In this document: piece by piece, positions 8,414 through 16,526 of the stretch
Layout: each line of letters opens with the position of its first letter
Numbering within the stretch: position 1 is the stretch's first letter
The notes under the pieces: model-generated
What the model was told of the DNA's origin: nothing
The model's database searches: none
The model's input: the letters and a program-made list of their open reading frames with translations, nothing else
Translations under genes and position numbers: made by a program
From: Rhizobium sp. Root1203
GTDB taxonomy: Bacteria; Pseudomonadota; Alphaproteobacteria; Rhizobiales; Rhizobiaceae
NCBI RefSeq assembly: GCF_001424945.1
Contig: NZ_LMCW01000045.1
Location: 125,725-189,724 of the forward strand
Length of the DNA stretch: 64,000 nucleotides
Direction: 5' to 3'

Positions 8414-9436
8414 TTATGTCCGCGCCCGATAAGGGCTTGTCGATTGACGGATACGCATCTCGGGTTTGATGAGATGGATGCCGTCAGGTTCGTGACTGCC
8501 GGCCAGGCGGTCAAGAAGGGCGCGGGCGGCAAGCCGCCCGACTTCCGCCTGACCGTTCCACACGGTAGTCAAAGCCGGCATGGAGATTGATGCCTCCTCG
8601 AGGTCGTCGTAGCCGGTGACGGAAATGTCGCTGCCCGGGACGAGGCCCGCACGCGCAATCCCGTTCATCAGCCCGATGGCGACGAGATCGTTCCAGCAGA
8701 CTGCCGCGGTCGGCTTCTGCGGCAGGGACAGGAAATGCACCGCCGCCTCGAATCCGCCCTGCATCGAGCGGGGGCCGGGAATGCGGAGGCCGGGATCGAC
8801 TTCGATCTCTGCCTTGCGAAGCGCATTGACGTAACCCTGGTAGCGATCGCGGCCGGTCGAGGTCTGGTCCGTGCCGCCGATCATGGCAATCGAGCGATGC
8901 CCGAGACCGATCAGGTGGTTGGTGGCAAGCGAGATGCCGTAGCTGTCGTCGCCGCGATAAGTCGGCAGGGCAGAGCCTTCCATCGAACGGGCAACCAGGA
9001 TTGCCGGCATGCCGTTGTCCTCGGCAAGCTGCATATCCTCCGGCGGCGTACCGATGGCCGGCGACATGATCACGCCGTCGCCCCCGAGCTGCAGCAGCGT
9101 CTCGATGAAGGTGCGCTGCTTTTCGACCGAGTCGTAGTGATTGGACAGAATAAAGGTATGACGGCTGCGGTCGAGCTCGCTCTCGATGGCCTTCAGGATC
9201 TCGCCGTAGAACGGGTTCATGATGTCGTGCACGACGACGCCGATGATGCCGGAGCGCGAGGTGCGCAGGCTGGCGGCGCGCCTGTTGTAGATATAGCCGA
9301 GTGCCCGCGCCTGCTCTTTGATTTTGTCTCGGGTCGTCCCTGCGACCAGCGGACTGTCGCGTAAGGCAAGAGATACGGTAGCAGTGGAAATGCCGAGCGT
9401 TTCGGCGATCGTCGACAGCTTGATCTTCTGAGCCAC
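8414..9436 (-). CDS. LacI-family transcriptional regulator
   Basis: This is a 340-residue LacI/GalR repressor. The N-terminal helix-turn-helix is intact (LSTIAETLGISTATVSLALR) and is followed by the hinge-like RAASLRTSRSG and a periplasmic-binding-like effector domain. The start is a GTG placed five bases after GGGGAGGA; no ATG is well positioned. It is the first gene of a likely two-gene operon with the 2-hydroxyacid dehydrogenase, which it may control along with itself. The effector is unknown but is probably a sugar acid or hydroxy acid given the neighbour. Confidence 0.88.
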   Translation of the reverse strand: MAQKIKLSTIAETLGISTATVSLALRDSPLVAGTTRDKIKEQARALGYIYNRRAASLRTSRSGIIGVVVHDIMNPFYGEILKAIESELDRSRHTFILSNHYDSVEKQRTFIETLLQLGGDGVIMSPAIGTPPEDMQLAEDNGMPAILVARSMEGSALPTYRGDDSYGISLATNHLIGLGHRSIAMIGGTDQTSTGRDRYQGYVNALRKAEIEVDPGLRIPGPRSMQGGFEAAVHFLSLPQKPTAAVCWNDLVAIGLMNGIARAGLVPGSDISVTGYDDLEEASISMPALTTVWNGQAEVGRLAARALLDRLAGSHEPDGIHLIKPEMRIRQSTSPYRART

Positions 9437-9510
9437 GTGTCCTCCCCAGGCAACGCGCGGGTTTATCCTGGCGCCCGGGCCGTATGACACGCCGAGCGCC
9501 TCTTAAAATG

Positions 9511-9528
9511 TTTAATTAAAAGATTAAA
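9511..9528. promoter_or_regulatory. TTTAAT-N6-ATTAAA inverted repeat upstream of the LacI gene
   Basis: TTTAAT (9511-9516) and ATTAAA (9523-9528) form an inverted repeat in the only AT-rich patch between the LacI and MarR genes. It could be an operator or simply part of a promoter. There is no GC-centred LacI operator here. Confidence 0.3.
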
Positions 9529-9561
9529 TCCGCAGAGGCAATTCTAAATTTCACAAATCTG

Positions 9562-10074
9562 TCAGTTTTCATCGGGCTCATCGAGGGGAACGGCTTCTGC
9601 CTGGAGATTGGCATCGATCGCCTTGAGAAGGCGCACGAGGTTGCGGATTTCCTTCTCGGTGAATGCCTGCGTGGCGAGCGCATCGCATGCTGCAGACCCC
9701 ATTTCGATGGCCTTGACGCTGCCGCGGCCGAGCTCGGTCAGGTATACCTTGGTAAGGCGCGCATCGTCGGCATCCGCTTTGCGCTCCAGAAAACCCTGGG
9801 CTTCCATGCGCCCGATGGTGCGTGTCATCGTCGGCGCCTTGACGCCGAGCTTCTGCGCCAATCCGCCGGCCGTCATGCCGTCGGCCTCGGCAAGGGACAG
9901 GATCACGCCGTCCTGGCCGGCATACAGCCCGCTGTCGAGCAGATTGCGGGACAGAACGGTGCGCATGGAGCGCGCGGCCTGAGTCAGAGCCGGCGAAAGA
10001 TCGGCCACCGTATACTCGGTCTGGTCCTTCTTCTTGGACTTCTGCTTCTTGCCGTCCTTGTGCTTCTTGCCCAT
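9562..10074 (-). CDS. MarR-family regulator with a lysine-rich N-terminal tail
   Basis: The protein (170 residues) is a MarR-type winged-helix regulator: QDGVILSLAEADGMTAGGLAQK leads into the recognition helix VKAPTMTRTIGRMEAQGFL and the wing ADADDARLTKVYLTELG. The unusual part is a basic N-terminal tail of about 20 residues, half of them lysine (MGKKHKDGKKQKSKKKDQTE), which may add nonspecific DNA contacts. I chose the second of two ATGs because AAAGGG abuts the first and is six bases from the second. It is divergent from a creatininase-family gene 84 bp away and may regulate it; the ligand is unknown. Confidence 0.85.
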   Translation of the reverse strand: MGKKHKDGKKQKSKKKDQTEYTVADLSPALTQAARSMRTVLSRNLLDSGLYAGQDGVILSLAEADGMTAGGLAQKLGVKAPTMTRTIGRMEAQGFLERKADADDARLTKVYLTELGRGSVKAIEMGSAACDALATQAFTEKEIRNLVRLLKAIDANLQAEAVPLDEPDEN

Positions 10075-10113
10075 CGCCATCCCTTTGATCTTTAAGCCTT
10101 GAAAGCGCTGCGC

Positions 10114-10140
10114 TATGACATTGCGCATGATCTCGTCATA
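10114..10140. promoter_or_regulatory. TATGAC-N15-GTCATA inverted repeat between marR-like and creatininase genes
   Basis: TATGAC (10114-10119) and GTCATA (10135-10140) form an inverted repeat centred in the 84-bp divergent gap. It is a plausible MarR operator covering both promoters. The arms are only six bases, so confidence is low. Confidence 0.3.
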
Positions 10141-10158
10141 AACAAGGGGCTTAGCCGG

Positions 10159-10950
10159 ATGATCGCGCCTTCACTTGACTTCGAGGACAACGATCCGAAC
10201 CTCTCGCCCGATGACCGCAGGCGCTGGATCGCCGTCCTTCCGCTCGGCGCGCACGAACAGCACGGGCCGCACCTGCCCTTCGACACGGACACGCTGATCG
10301 CCAAAGGCATCGTTGCCCGGCTCAGGGTTGCCGTCCCCGCCGAACTGCCCGTGACGTTTCTGCCGGCCGAAGCCGTTGGTTACTCGGTCGAGCATATGGA
10401 CGTGACCGGCACGCAGACCCTGGGCTACAACGAGGCGATCGCTCGCTGGCTGGGGATCGCCGGGCGGCTGTCCGAACAGGGTATCCGCAAATTCGTAATG
10501 CTCAATGCCCACGGCGGCAATTCGCCGCTGATGACGATCGTGGCGACTGAGGCGCGCGTCCGCTTCGACATGTTGGCTGTCGCCACCAGCTGGACCCGCT
10601 TCGGCATCCCCCCCGATATCATTTCGCCGGAGGAGAAGGCAATCGACATCCACGGCGGCGACATCGAAACGTCGGTCATGCTGGCGCTCTATCCGAGCAA
10701 CGTCGACATGACGAAGGCTGCGAATTTCCCCTCCCGGCAGACCGAACTTGCAGCCCGTTTCAAGCATCTGCGCGCCTACGGCCCGCATGCTTTCGGCTGG
10801 AAGATGTCGGACCTCAACACGCAGGGCGTTGCCGGAAATGCCGCCGCAGCCACGGCGGCAAAGGGCGAGGCACTGATCGCGCATGCGGTGAACGGCCTGG
10901 TGGAGTTGCTAAAGGACGTGGATACGTTTGATGCAGGAACGCTCACCTAG
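10159..10950 (+). CDS. Creatininase-family metal-dependent amidohydrolase
   Basis: This 263-residue enzyme belongs to the creatinine amidohydrolase family (creatininase, MftE and FAPy deformylase relatives). Metal-ligand motifs are clear: LGAHEQHGPHLPFDTDT near residue 40, NAHGGNSPL near 135 and DIHGGDIETS near 180. The start at 10159 has AAGGGG upstream and avoids overlapping the MarR promoter region; a frame start at 10099 lacks a ribosome site. No creatine pathway gene is nearby, so the substrate is unknown; creatinine should not be assumed. Control by the divergent MarR protein is likely. Confidence 0.85.
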   Translation: MIAPSLDFEDNDPNLSPDDRRRWIAVLPLGAHEQHGPHLPFDTDTLIAKGIVARLRVAVPAELPVTFLPAEAVGYSVEHMDVTGTQTLGYNEAIARWLGIAGRLSEQGIRKFVMLNAHGGNSPLMTIVATEARVRFDMLAVATSWTRFGIPPDIISPEEKAIDIHGGDIETSVMLALYPSNVDMTKAANFPSRQTELAARFKHLRAYGPHAFGWKMSDLNTQGVAGNAAAATAAKGEALIAHAVNGLVELLKDVDTFDAGTLT

Positions 10951-11020
10951 TGGGTCGCCTTAGTCTGTCGCTTGGATTATCCTCGATGAAATATTCAGGA
11001 GCGGTCCCGTCTCGCCGGTA

Positions 11021-11037
11021 ATGTGATCTTATAACAT
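11021..11037. promoter_or_regulatory. Candidate Zur box upstream of the cobW operon
   Basis: ATGTGATCTTATAACAT is an imperfect 17-bp dyad in which six of eight arm positions pair. It resembles the alphaproteobacterial Zur box as I remember it (ATGTTATAxTATAACAT type). It lies about 105 bp upstream of a COG0523 metallochaperone gene, a common Zur target. Confidence 0.55.
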
Positions 11038-11142
11038 ACAAAACCCTTTGAACTGCTGCGCTCAACTCCTTATATGAGACCGACGAAATTACAGAGCCCT
11101 TGGCCTCCTGGCTTTGGGCGAGCTCCCATCTTCGAGGTTCTC

Positions 11143-12246
11143 ATGACCGACGCAATCTCCACGCAGCCAAAGCCAATTCCCGTTACCGTTCTCACCGGCT
11201 ATCTCGGCGCCGGGAAGACGACATTGCTCAACCGCATCCTGTCGGAGAACCACGGCAAGAAATATGCGGTCATCGTCAACGAGTTCGGCGAGATCGGCAT
11301 CGACAACGACCTCATCGTCGAGTCGGACGAAGAGATCTACGAGATGAACAACGGCTGTGTCTGTTGCACGGTGCGCGGCGACCTGATCCGCGTTGTCGAA
11401 GGCCTGATGCGTCGCCCCGGCCGCTTCGACGGTATCATCGTCGAGACGACAGGCCTTGCCGATCCGGTGCCCGTGGCCCAGACCTTCTTCATGGATGACG
11501 ACGTGCGCGCCAAGACCGAGCTCGACGCCGTCGTTGCCCTCGTCGACGCCAAGCATCTGCCGCTGCGCCTCAAGGACAGCCGCGAGGCAGAAGACCAGAT
11601 CGCATTTGCCGACGTCGTACTCATCAACAAGACCGATCTCGTATCGCCGGAGGAACTGGCGCAGATCGAGGATATCGTCCGCGCCATCAATCCTTCGGCC
11701 CGCGTCTACAAGACCAGTCGCTCCGGCGTCGATCTCACCCGCGTTCTCGACCAGGGCGCATTCAATCTGGAGCGTGCACTGGAAAACGACCCGCATTTCC
11801 TCGATCATGACCATGACGATCATGTCTGCGGCCCGGATTGCGATCACGACCATGGCCACGACCACCATCATCACGACCATGATCATGACCATGATCATCA
11901 CGGACACGACCATCATCACCACGGCGCCGTATCGCCGATCCATGACGTGACGGTACAGTCGGTGTCGCTGCGCGGCGGTGAGATGAACCCGGAACGTTTC
12001 TTCCCCTGGATCCAGAAGATCACCCAGACGCAGGGGCCGAACATCCTGCGCCTCAAGGGCATCATCGCCTTCAAGGAGGACGCCGAGCGCTATGTCGTTC
12101 AGGGCGTGCACATGATCGTCGAAGGCGATCACCAGCGCGCGTGGAAGGATGGCGAGAAGCGCGAGACCCGTCTCGTCTTTATCGGCCGCGAACTTGACCG
12201 CGAAAAGCTCGAAGCCTCCTTCAAGGCGTGTGAGGCCTCCGCCTGA
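11143..12246 (+). CDS. CobW/COG0523 zinc-type GTPase metallochaperone
   Basis: This 367-residue G3E GTPase delivers a metal, most likely zinc, to client proteins. The P-loop is GYLGAGKTTLL (residues 19-29), the metal motif GCVCC puts cysteines at 72, 74 and 75, and the guanine motif NKTD is at 162-165. A histidine/aspartate-rich stretch at about 220-260 (HDHDH-type repeats plus CGPDC) can bind several metal ions. The C-terminal CobW_C domain follows. The ATG is preceded by GAGG. The stop overlaps the next start (TGATG), so it is translationally coupled to the WD40 gene. The Zur-like box upstream suggests induction by zinc starvation. Confidence 0.92.
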   Translation: MTDAISTQPKPIPVTVLTGYLGAGKTTLLNRILSENHGKKYAVIVNEFGEIGIDNDLIVESDEEIYEMNNGCVCCTVRGDLIRVVEGLMRRPGRFDGIIVETTGLADPVPVAQTFFMDDDVRAKTELDAVVALVDAKHLPLRLKDSREAEDQIAFADVVLINKTDLVSPEELAQIEDIVRAINPSARVYKTSRSGVDLTRVLDQGAFNLERALENDPHFLDHDHDDHVCGPDCDHDHGHDHHHHDHDHDHDHHGHDHHHHGAVSPIHDVTVQSVSLRGGEMNPERFFPWIQKITQTQGPNILRLKGIIAFKEDAERYVVQGVHMIVEGDHQRAWKDGEKRETRLVFIGRELDREKLEASFKACEASA

Positions 12247-13235
12247 TGCCCACAGTTGCCCCGTTCGATCTCGACGGCCATATCCTGGCCGTCGAATTTT
12301 TAGGTGATGTCCCCTTCTTCGCAAACGCCAGCGGCAGCTTTCACCGGCTGGACGGCGGCGAAAGGGTCTCGGAAGCCCACCAGGGTATGATCGCCTGTAT
12401 CCGGGATCCCTATAGCGAAAGCCTGATTTCAGGCGGCGAGGACGGCAAGGTGCTGCGCATATCGGCGGACGCCGGTGTCACCGAACTTGCCAGCGCACCG
12501 CGCAAATGGATTTCGCAGGTCGCAGCCGGCCCGCAGGGCGCCGTCGCCTTTTCCTACGGCAAAAGCTCGTTCGTCCGTCTGTCCGACGGCACGACCAAGG
12601 AATTTCCCGAAGAACGCACCGTGGAAGGCCTCGCCTTCGCACCCAAGGGGCTGCGGATCGCCGCCGCGCGCTACAACGGCGTCTCCATGCATTGGGTCGG
12701 CACCGCGGCAAAGCCCGTCGATCTCGAATGGAAAGGCGCCCACACCGGCGTCACCTTCTCGCCGGACGGCAATTTTCTGGTCACGACCATGCAGGAAAAT
12801 GCCCTGCACGGCTGGAAGCTGGACGCCAAGCCGGGCGCTGAAGCCCGCCACATGCGCATGACCGGTTATCCCGCCAAGGTGAAGTCGCTGTCCTGGTCCG
12901 CCAAAGGCAAGTGGCTCGCTTCGTCGGGCGCCCCGGCTGCCATCGTCTGGCCGTTCCAGGGCAAGGACGGCCCGATGGGCAAGGCACCGCTCGAACTGGG
13001 GACGCGTGCGAACATCATGGCGACCTCGGTAAAATTCCATCCGGCCGAAGATATCCTCGCGATCGGCTTCATCGACGGCATGATCCTGGCGGTTCGGCTC
13101 GCGGACAACAAGGAAGCCCTGCTTCGCCGCCCCGGTAAGGGCGCGATCACCTCGATGAGCTGGAACAAGGACGGAAAGCTGCTGGCCTTTGCCTCGGAAG
13201 CGGGCGATTGCGGCGTCGTCGATATCGCAGCATAG
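12246..13235 (+). CDS. WD40-repeat beta-propeller protein linked to CobW
   Basis: This 329-residue cytoplasmic protein consists of WD40-type blades, visible as repeated segments such as SLISGGEDGKVLRIS, GVTFSPDGNFLVTTM, KSLSWSAKGKWLASSG and SMSWNKDGKLLAFASEAGD. The number of blades looks like six or seven. No catalytic motif is visible; such propellers act as protein-interaction platforms. Its start overlaps the cobW stop by one base and cysE follows 9 bp later, so all three genes are one transcript. I recall cobW-WD40 pairs being common in rhizobia, which points to a role in metal delivery, but no function is known to me. Confidence 0.85.
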   Translation: MPTVAPFDLDGHILAVEFLGDVPFFANASGSFHRLDGGERVSEAHQGMIACIRDPYSESLISGGEDGKVLRISADAGVTELASAPRKWISQVAAGPQGAVAFSYGKSSFVRLSDGTTKEFPEERTVEGLAFAPKGLRIAAARYNGVSMHWVGTAAKPVDLEWKGAHTGVTFSPDGNFLVTTMQENALHGWKLDAKPGAEARHMRMTGYPAKVKSLSWSAKGKWLASSGAPAAIVWPFQGKDGPMGKAPLELGTRANIMATSVKFHPAEDILAIGFIDGMILAVRLADNKEALLRRPGKGAITSMSWNKDGKLLAFASEAGDCGVVDIAA

Positions 13236-13244
13236 GATAAAGAC

Positions 13245-14060
13245 ATGCCGCAATTCGGAAACGCCATCACCGAAACCATTCCTGCCGTTGCCGAAGAACC
13301 GTCGGCGTGGGCGGCGATTCGCACGGAAGCGGCTGCATTGGCAGTGCGCGAGCCCGTCCTGAGGCATCTCCTGCAATCGCAAGTCATCGACGCTGACAGT
13401 AATGCCGCCATCGTCGCGCGCGTGCTCGCCTCTCGGCTTTCCGTGGCCGAGGTCGAAACGGCAGCCCTGATCGATCTGCTGGCCGGCACCCTGACGCCGG
13501 ATATCCTGGCCAGCGTTGAAGCCGATCTGATGGCCGTGCGGCAGCGCGATCCCGCTTGCACCACCTACCTGCATGCCCTGCTGAATTTGAAGGGCTTTCA
13601 TGCCCTGCAGATCCACCGCATCGCCCATGCGCTCTGGAATGCCGGGCGCGTCGAAATGGCAAGCTGGCTCGCCAACCTTGCCTCGCTGGCATTCGGCCCG
13701 GATATCCACCCCGCGGCGCGCATCGGCTCAGGCATCATGCTCGATCATGGTTCCGGCATCGTCATCGGCGAAACGGCCGTCATCGAGGACGAGGTCTCCA
13801 TCCTGCAGAACGTCACGCTCGGCGGCACCGGCAAGGAAAGCGGCGACCGGCATCCCAAGATCCGCCGCGGCGTCATGATCGGCGCCGGCGCCAAGATCCT
13901 CGGCAACATCGAGATCGGCGCCTATAGCAAGGTCGCCGCCGGCAGCGTCGTGGTGAAACCCGTTCCGGCCCACTGCACCGTTGCGGGTGTGCCGGCGGAA
14001 GTCGTGCGCATCCACCGCGCCGACGAAATCCCGGCGGAGACGATGGACCAGAACATTTAA
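13245..14060 (+). CDS. cysE: Serine O-acetyltransferase
   Basis: CysE makes O-acetylserine from serine and acetyl-CoA, the committed step of cysteine synthesis. The 271-residue protein has the N-terminal helical domain (EPSAWAAIRTEAAAL, DPACTTYLHALLNLKGFHALQIHR) and a C-terminal left-handed hexapeptide helix beginning near residue 145 (GPDIHPAARIGSGIMLDHG, VIGETAVI, GDRHPKIRRGVMIGAGAKILG). The catalytic His in LDHGSGIVIGE is present. It is the third gene of the cobW-WD40 operon, an unusual place for cysE. It ends 3 bp from the convergent diguanylate cyclase gene. Confidence 0.93.
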   Translation: MPQFGNAITETIPAVAEEPSAWAAIRTEAAALAVREPVLRHLLQSQVIDADSNAAIVARVLASRLSVAEVETAALIDLLAGTLTPDILASVEADLMAVRQRDPACTTYLHALLNLKGFHALQIHRIAHALWNAGRVEMASWLANLASLAFGPDIHPAARIGSGIMLDHGSGIVIGETAVIEDEVSILQNVTLGGTGKESGDRHPKIRRGVMIGAGAKILGNIEIGAYSKVAAGSVVVKPVPAHCTVAGVPAEVVRIHRADEIPAETMDQNI

Positions 14061-14063
14061 GCC

Positions 14064-15221
14064 CTAGGCAGCGTGTTCCTGCTCCAGGAACGCTTCGACC
14101 CGGTCCCTGCCCTGGCGTTTTGAGGAGTATAGCGCCTCATCCGCTTGCTTCAGGAGCCGTTTGAAATCGACAGCCGCCTCCTTGCTGGTCGCAACCCCGA
14201 TGCTGAGTGTGGGAGACATGGCCAGCCCGGGCGCTTGCGAAGCGGCAGCCGAGAAGGTCAGCCTTATGCGTTCGGCTACGGCCACCGCTCCGTCACCGGA
14301 GATATTGTTCAGCACCGCCAGGAACTCGTCCCCGCCCTGGCGCGACAGAAGATCGCCAGGGCGTAGCGCAGCCTGTGCCACCTGGGCGAAGAGCCGAAGT
14401 ATGTCGTCACCGACGACGTGGCCATGCCGGTCGTTCAATTGCTTGAAATGATCGATGTCGATGACCAGCAGGGCGAGCGATAGCGACCGTGGAAAGGTCA
14501 GGCGCTGCATCAGGCCACTGCGGTTCAGCACGCCGGTCAGCGGATCGTGATGTGCCATCTCGACGAGTCTGTTTCTGCTGCGCTCAGCTGCCATGAGAAC
14601 GATGACCATGCTGCGTAGCGCGATGAAGACCACCGCCGTTGCCCCCATCCAGCCGTGCGCCGGGCTGTTTCCGAAAGAATCCGGCCCGGCAATGTCCCCG
14701 GTTGCCGCCAGAGCCGCACGAACGAGAAAAATTGCTGCCGTCAGCGCATAAAGGAAGGCAAGCAGACCGGCCGAGAAGAGTTTTTCGCGCCTGAAGATGC
14801 CGACCCCTTCCCGCAAAATTGCAAGATCGCAGAGGCAGCAAACGATGGAAACATAGAAAATCCGCGCGGACACCGCCGTGGGATCGATCGTGAAGATCAG
14901 GACGGGCAGGCTGATACCGCAAACGGCGAGCCCGCACAAACGCTTGTCGACGGGCCGGTCGGCAAAGATGCGAACGGCGAAGACCATCAGGAGGTAGCCG
15001 GCAATCGTCGTGACGTTGCCGGCATCGAAGGACACGAACGACGGAACCGCGCCGCGCAGGGAGACGAAGAAGGATCCGATGCCGACAAGCAGATTGCTCG
15101 CTCCCCACCACGCGGGCCAGCGTCCGAAACGCCCGGTGTGATAGGCCGCGAGGTGAACGCTGCCCAGCACGAAGCATGTCATTGCAGAAACGACGTAGAT
15201 CGTCCGCAGATCCAGTATCAT
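14064..15221 (-). CDS. Membrane diguanylate cyclase (GGDEF)
   Basis: This 385-residue inner-membrane protein should make c-di-GMP from GTP. The N-terminal half has about six hydrophobic segments of a sensory type without a named domain match. The GGDEF domain starts near residue 220 (AHHDPLTGVLNRSGL) and carries an intact RQGGDEFLAVL. An RPGD inhibitory-site motif lies five residues before GGDEF, so product feedback is expected. The ATG has a modest CGGGGA upstream. An inverted repeat (GTTCCTG..CAGGAAC, 14074-14090) inside the last codons could help stop transcription from the convergent cysE operon. Confidence 0.88.
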   Translation of the reverse strand: MILDLRTIYVVSAMTCFVLGSVHLAAYHTGRFGRWPAWWGASNLLVGIGSFFVSLRGAVPSFVSFDAGNVTTIAGYLLMVFAVRIFADRPVDKRLCGLAVCGISLPVLIFTIDPTAVSARIFYVSIVCCLCDLAILREGVGIFRREKLFSAGLLAFLYALTAAIFLVRAALAATGDIAGPDSFGNSPAHGWMGATAVVFIALRSMVIVLMAAERSRNRLVEMAHHDPLTGVLNRSGLMQRLTFPRSLSLALLVIDIDHFKQLNDRHGHVVGDDILRLFAQVAQAALRPGDLLSRQGGDEFLAVLNNISGDGAVAVAERIRLTFSAAASQAPGLAMSPTLSIGVATSKEAAVDFKRLLKQADEALYSSKRQGRDRVEAFLEQEHAA

Positions 15222-15367
15222 CGAAATCCCCGAGAAGATGTGGTCCTCTTATACGCGGGGACGTTTGCAATTTTATTGGGGGCACGTTTAAGATTTTAAC
15301 GGTCGATCGGCGGCCGTCCCGCGATCCCTGCCGCCGGTCTTTCGTTCAGGCAAGGCGGCTGCTGTTG

Positions 15368-15604
15368 CTATTGGTGAACACAGGCCCGCTTCATCTGGCT
15401 TTTTTTCGGTGCCTTGGTGAACTTGGCAATCATGCCTGCCGGACAACGCTTGTCGTCGTAGTACACAGACTCGCCCGGCGCCAGCGTTGCCAACGTGGGC
15501 TGAGCAGTGACAACCTGCGTCGCGCCGGCGGCCGCTGCCGGAGTGATGGGGAACGCGGAAAGCAACAATACGCCCGAAGAGAGAATGATGATCGCACGCG
15601 TCAT
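15368..15604 (-). CDS. Small secreted hypothetical protein (possibly DUF6719)
   Basis: This 78-residue protein has a Sec signal peptide (MTRAIIILSSGVLLLSAF, cleavage near TPAAAA) and a short mature part with YYDDKRCPAGMIAKFTKAP and a C-terminal CVHQ. The two cysteines probably form a disulfide. The pattern (Asp-rich, then CPxGxIxK) reminds me of the small rhizobial DUF6719 family, but I could not check. The ATG has GAGAGG eight bases upstream. It stands alone between the diguanylate cyclase and a long gene-poor stretch. Confidence 0.7.
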   Translation of the reverse strand: MTRAIIILSSGVLLLSAFPITPAAAAGATQVVTAQPTLATLAPGESVYYDDKRCPAGMIAKFTKAPKKSQMKRACVHQ

Positions 15605-16253
15605 TGGAACACCTCTCAATTATGGATTGCTGCTTTACGATCCTACAGCATGGGGACATGCGCAAGCTGGCCGAATTGATACGGCGGTTGGACTTCTGCG
15701 AACGACAGCCCGCGTCCATCGCCAGCACGAAACGCCGCGCCGGAGAGGTCTCCGCGACGGTCTGCAAAGGCGGGAAAGGGCAGGCGGCATGCTGGTAGAA
15801 ATATGGTGTCAGGCTGTTCCGCCTGCCCGATCACATCAGATTTTCCGGCTTCTCCAGTCCGGCAGGAGGGGCTCCCGGCTTGGTCGTGCCGGTGAATCAT
15901 CGGCCCCTGACAGCATCCGATTCACCTGTTGCGACCGTCATCGCGCGCCGAAATATGAACGGTAGGCGTACCGGTTCGTGAACCCGGCTCCCTGCTCGAT
16001 GACCAGCCGACTATAGGCGGTCTCACACAGGAGGAGGAAAATTACTGCCTAAAAATTTTGCTACATGCTTGATTTTATTGCAATATAAGCGGAACAAACC
16101 ATGAAATTCATCCCCGCCAGGCCGTGGCTGAGGTGTTGCTAAAATATCGTTAATTTTTGCTCTCACAGTTTTTTGTTCATCTGGCGTTCAGAAAACTCTT
16201 GGGAAAGCCGTTTTTTGAGCCCACATTGAACTCCTGAGAATAGGAGTGCATTG
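15605..16253. other. Gene-poor stretch of about 650 bp
   Basis: No convincing gene is visible here on either strand; the open frames have no ribosome sites or recognisable sequence. The right third (about 16040-16210) is AT-rich and promoter-like and carries a sigma54-like element for the small gene that follows. Part of the middle could be a decayed gene, but I see nothing to name. Confidence 0.5.
16125..16140 (+). promoter_or_regulatory. Candidate sigma54 (-24/-12) promoter
   Basis: TGGC at 16125 and TTGCT at 16136 give GG-N10-GC spacing (TGGCTGAGGTGTTGCT), the sigma54 layout. It would start transcription near 16152, about 100 nt before the 44-codon gene. No enhancer site was identified. 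Confidence 0.4.
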
Positions 16254-16388
16254 ATGATTCTAAAAGCCACAGGGGCAGTGACGATCTTCGCAGTCTATGC
16301 TTTCACGATGTTTTTCATTGCTGCCATACCTGAAAATGTCGTTCAGACCGCCGGTACCCAATTGGTTGACGCGAGCGTCGTCAAGTAG
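16254..16388 (+). CDS. 44-residue single-span membrane peptide
   Basis: A small gene of 44 codons starts at ATG with AGGAG seven bases upstream. The peptide begins MILKATGAVTIFAVYAFTMF, giving one transmembrane helix (about residues 6-25), then a short polar tail ending in VDASVVK. The good ribosome site, the clean helix and the isolated promoter-like region upstream argue that it is real. I do not recognise a named family. It is followed by a small hairpin (TTCCCA/TGGGAA, 16471-16485). Its role is unknown; a small membrane regulator is one possibility. Confidence 0.6.
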   Translation: MILKATGAVTIFAVYAFTMFFIAAIPENVVQTAGTQLVDASVVK

Positions 16389-16470
16389 CCGGGGTATCCC
16401 AAGAGGTACGCGGCCTGCAAACATCCACGGGATTTGCCTGCCGGCTCTTCCGGCACCGCTGAGATCTGAT

Positions 16471-16513
16471 TTCCCACAATGGGAAACTATGAGACGCCCC
16501 TCCCCGCCGGGGA
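16471..16513. repeat. Two short hairpins, RIME-like fragment
   Basis: TTCCCA..TGGGAA (16471-16485) and TCCCC-GCC-GGGGA (16501-16513) lie between the 44-codon gene and the convergent GNAT gene. The second resembles half of the CTTCTCCCC/GGGGAGAAG palindromes found elsewhere in the window. They may act as terminators. Confidence 0.4.
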
Positions 16514-16526
16514 GAGGCTTGGCCGC

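Noticed and set aside
10936..10961. GGAAC-N19-TT match upstream of the cobW operon
   Set aside because: It begins inside the end of the creatininase gene and lies about 180 bp from the cobW start; the Zur-like box gives a better explanation and the short motif occurs by chance.
11800..11925. Short tandem-repeat look (GACCATGATCATGACC-like)
   Set aside because: This is the coding sequence for the His/Asp-rich loop of the CobW protein, not a CRISPR array or microsatellite of its own.
15643..15900. Minus-strand open frame of 85 codons in the gene-poor stretch
   Set aside because: No ribosome site, no signal or domain-like sequence, and composition like noncoding DNA.
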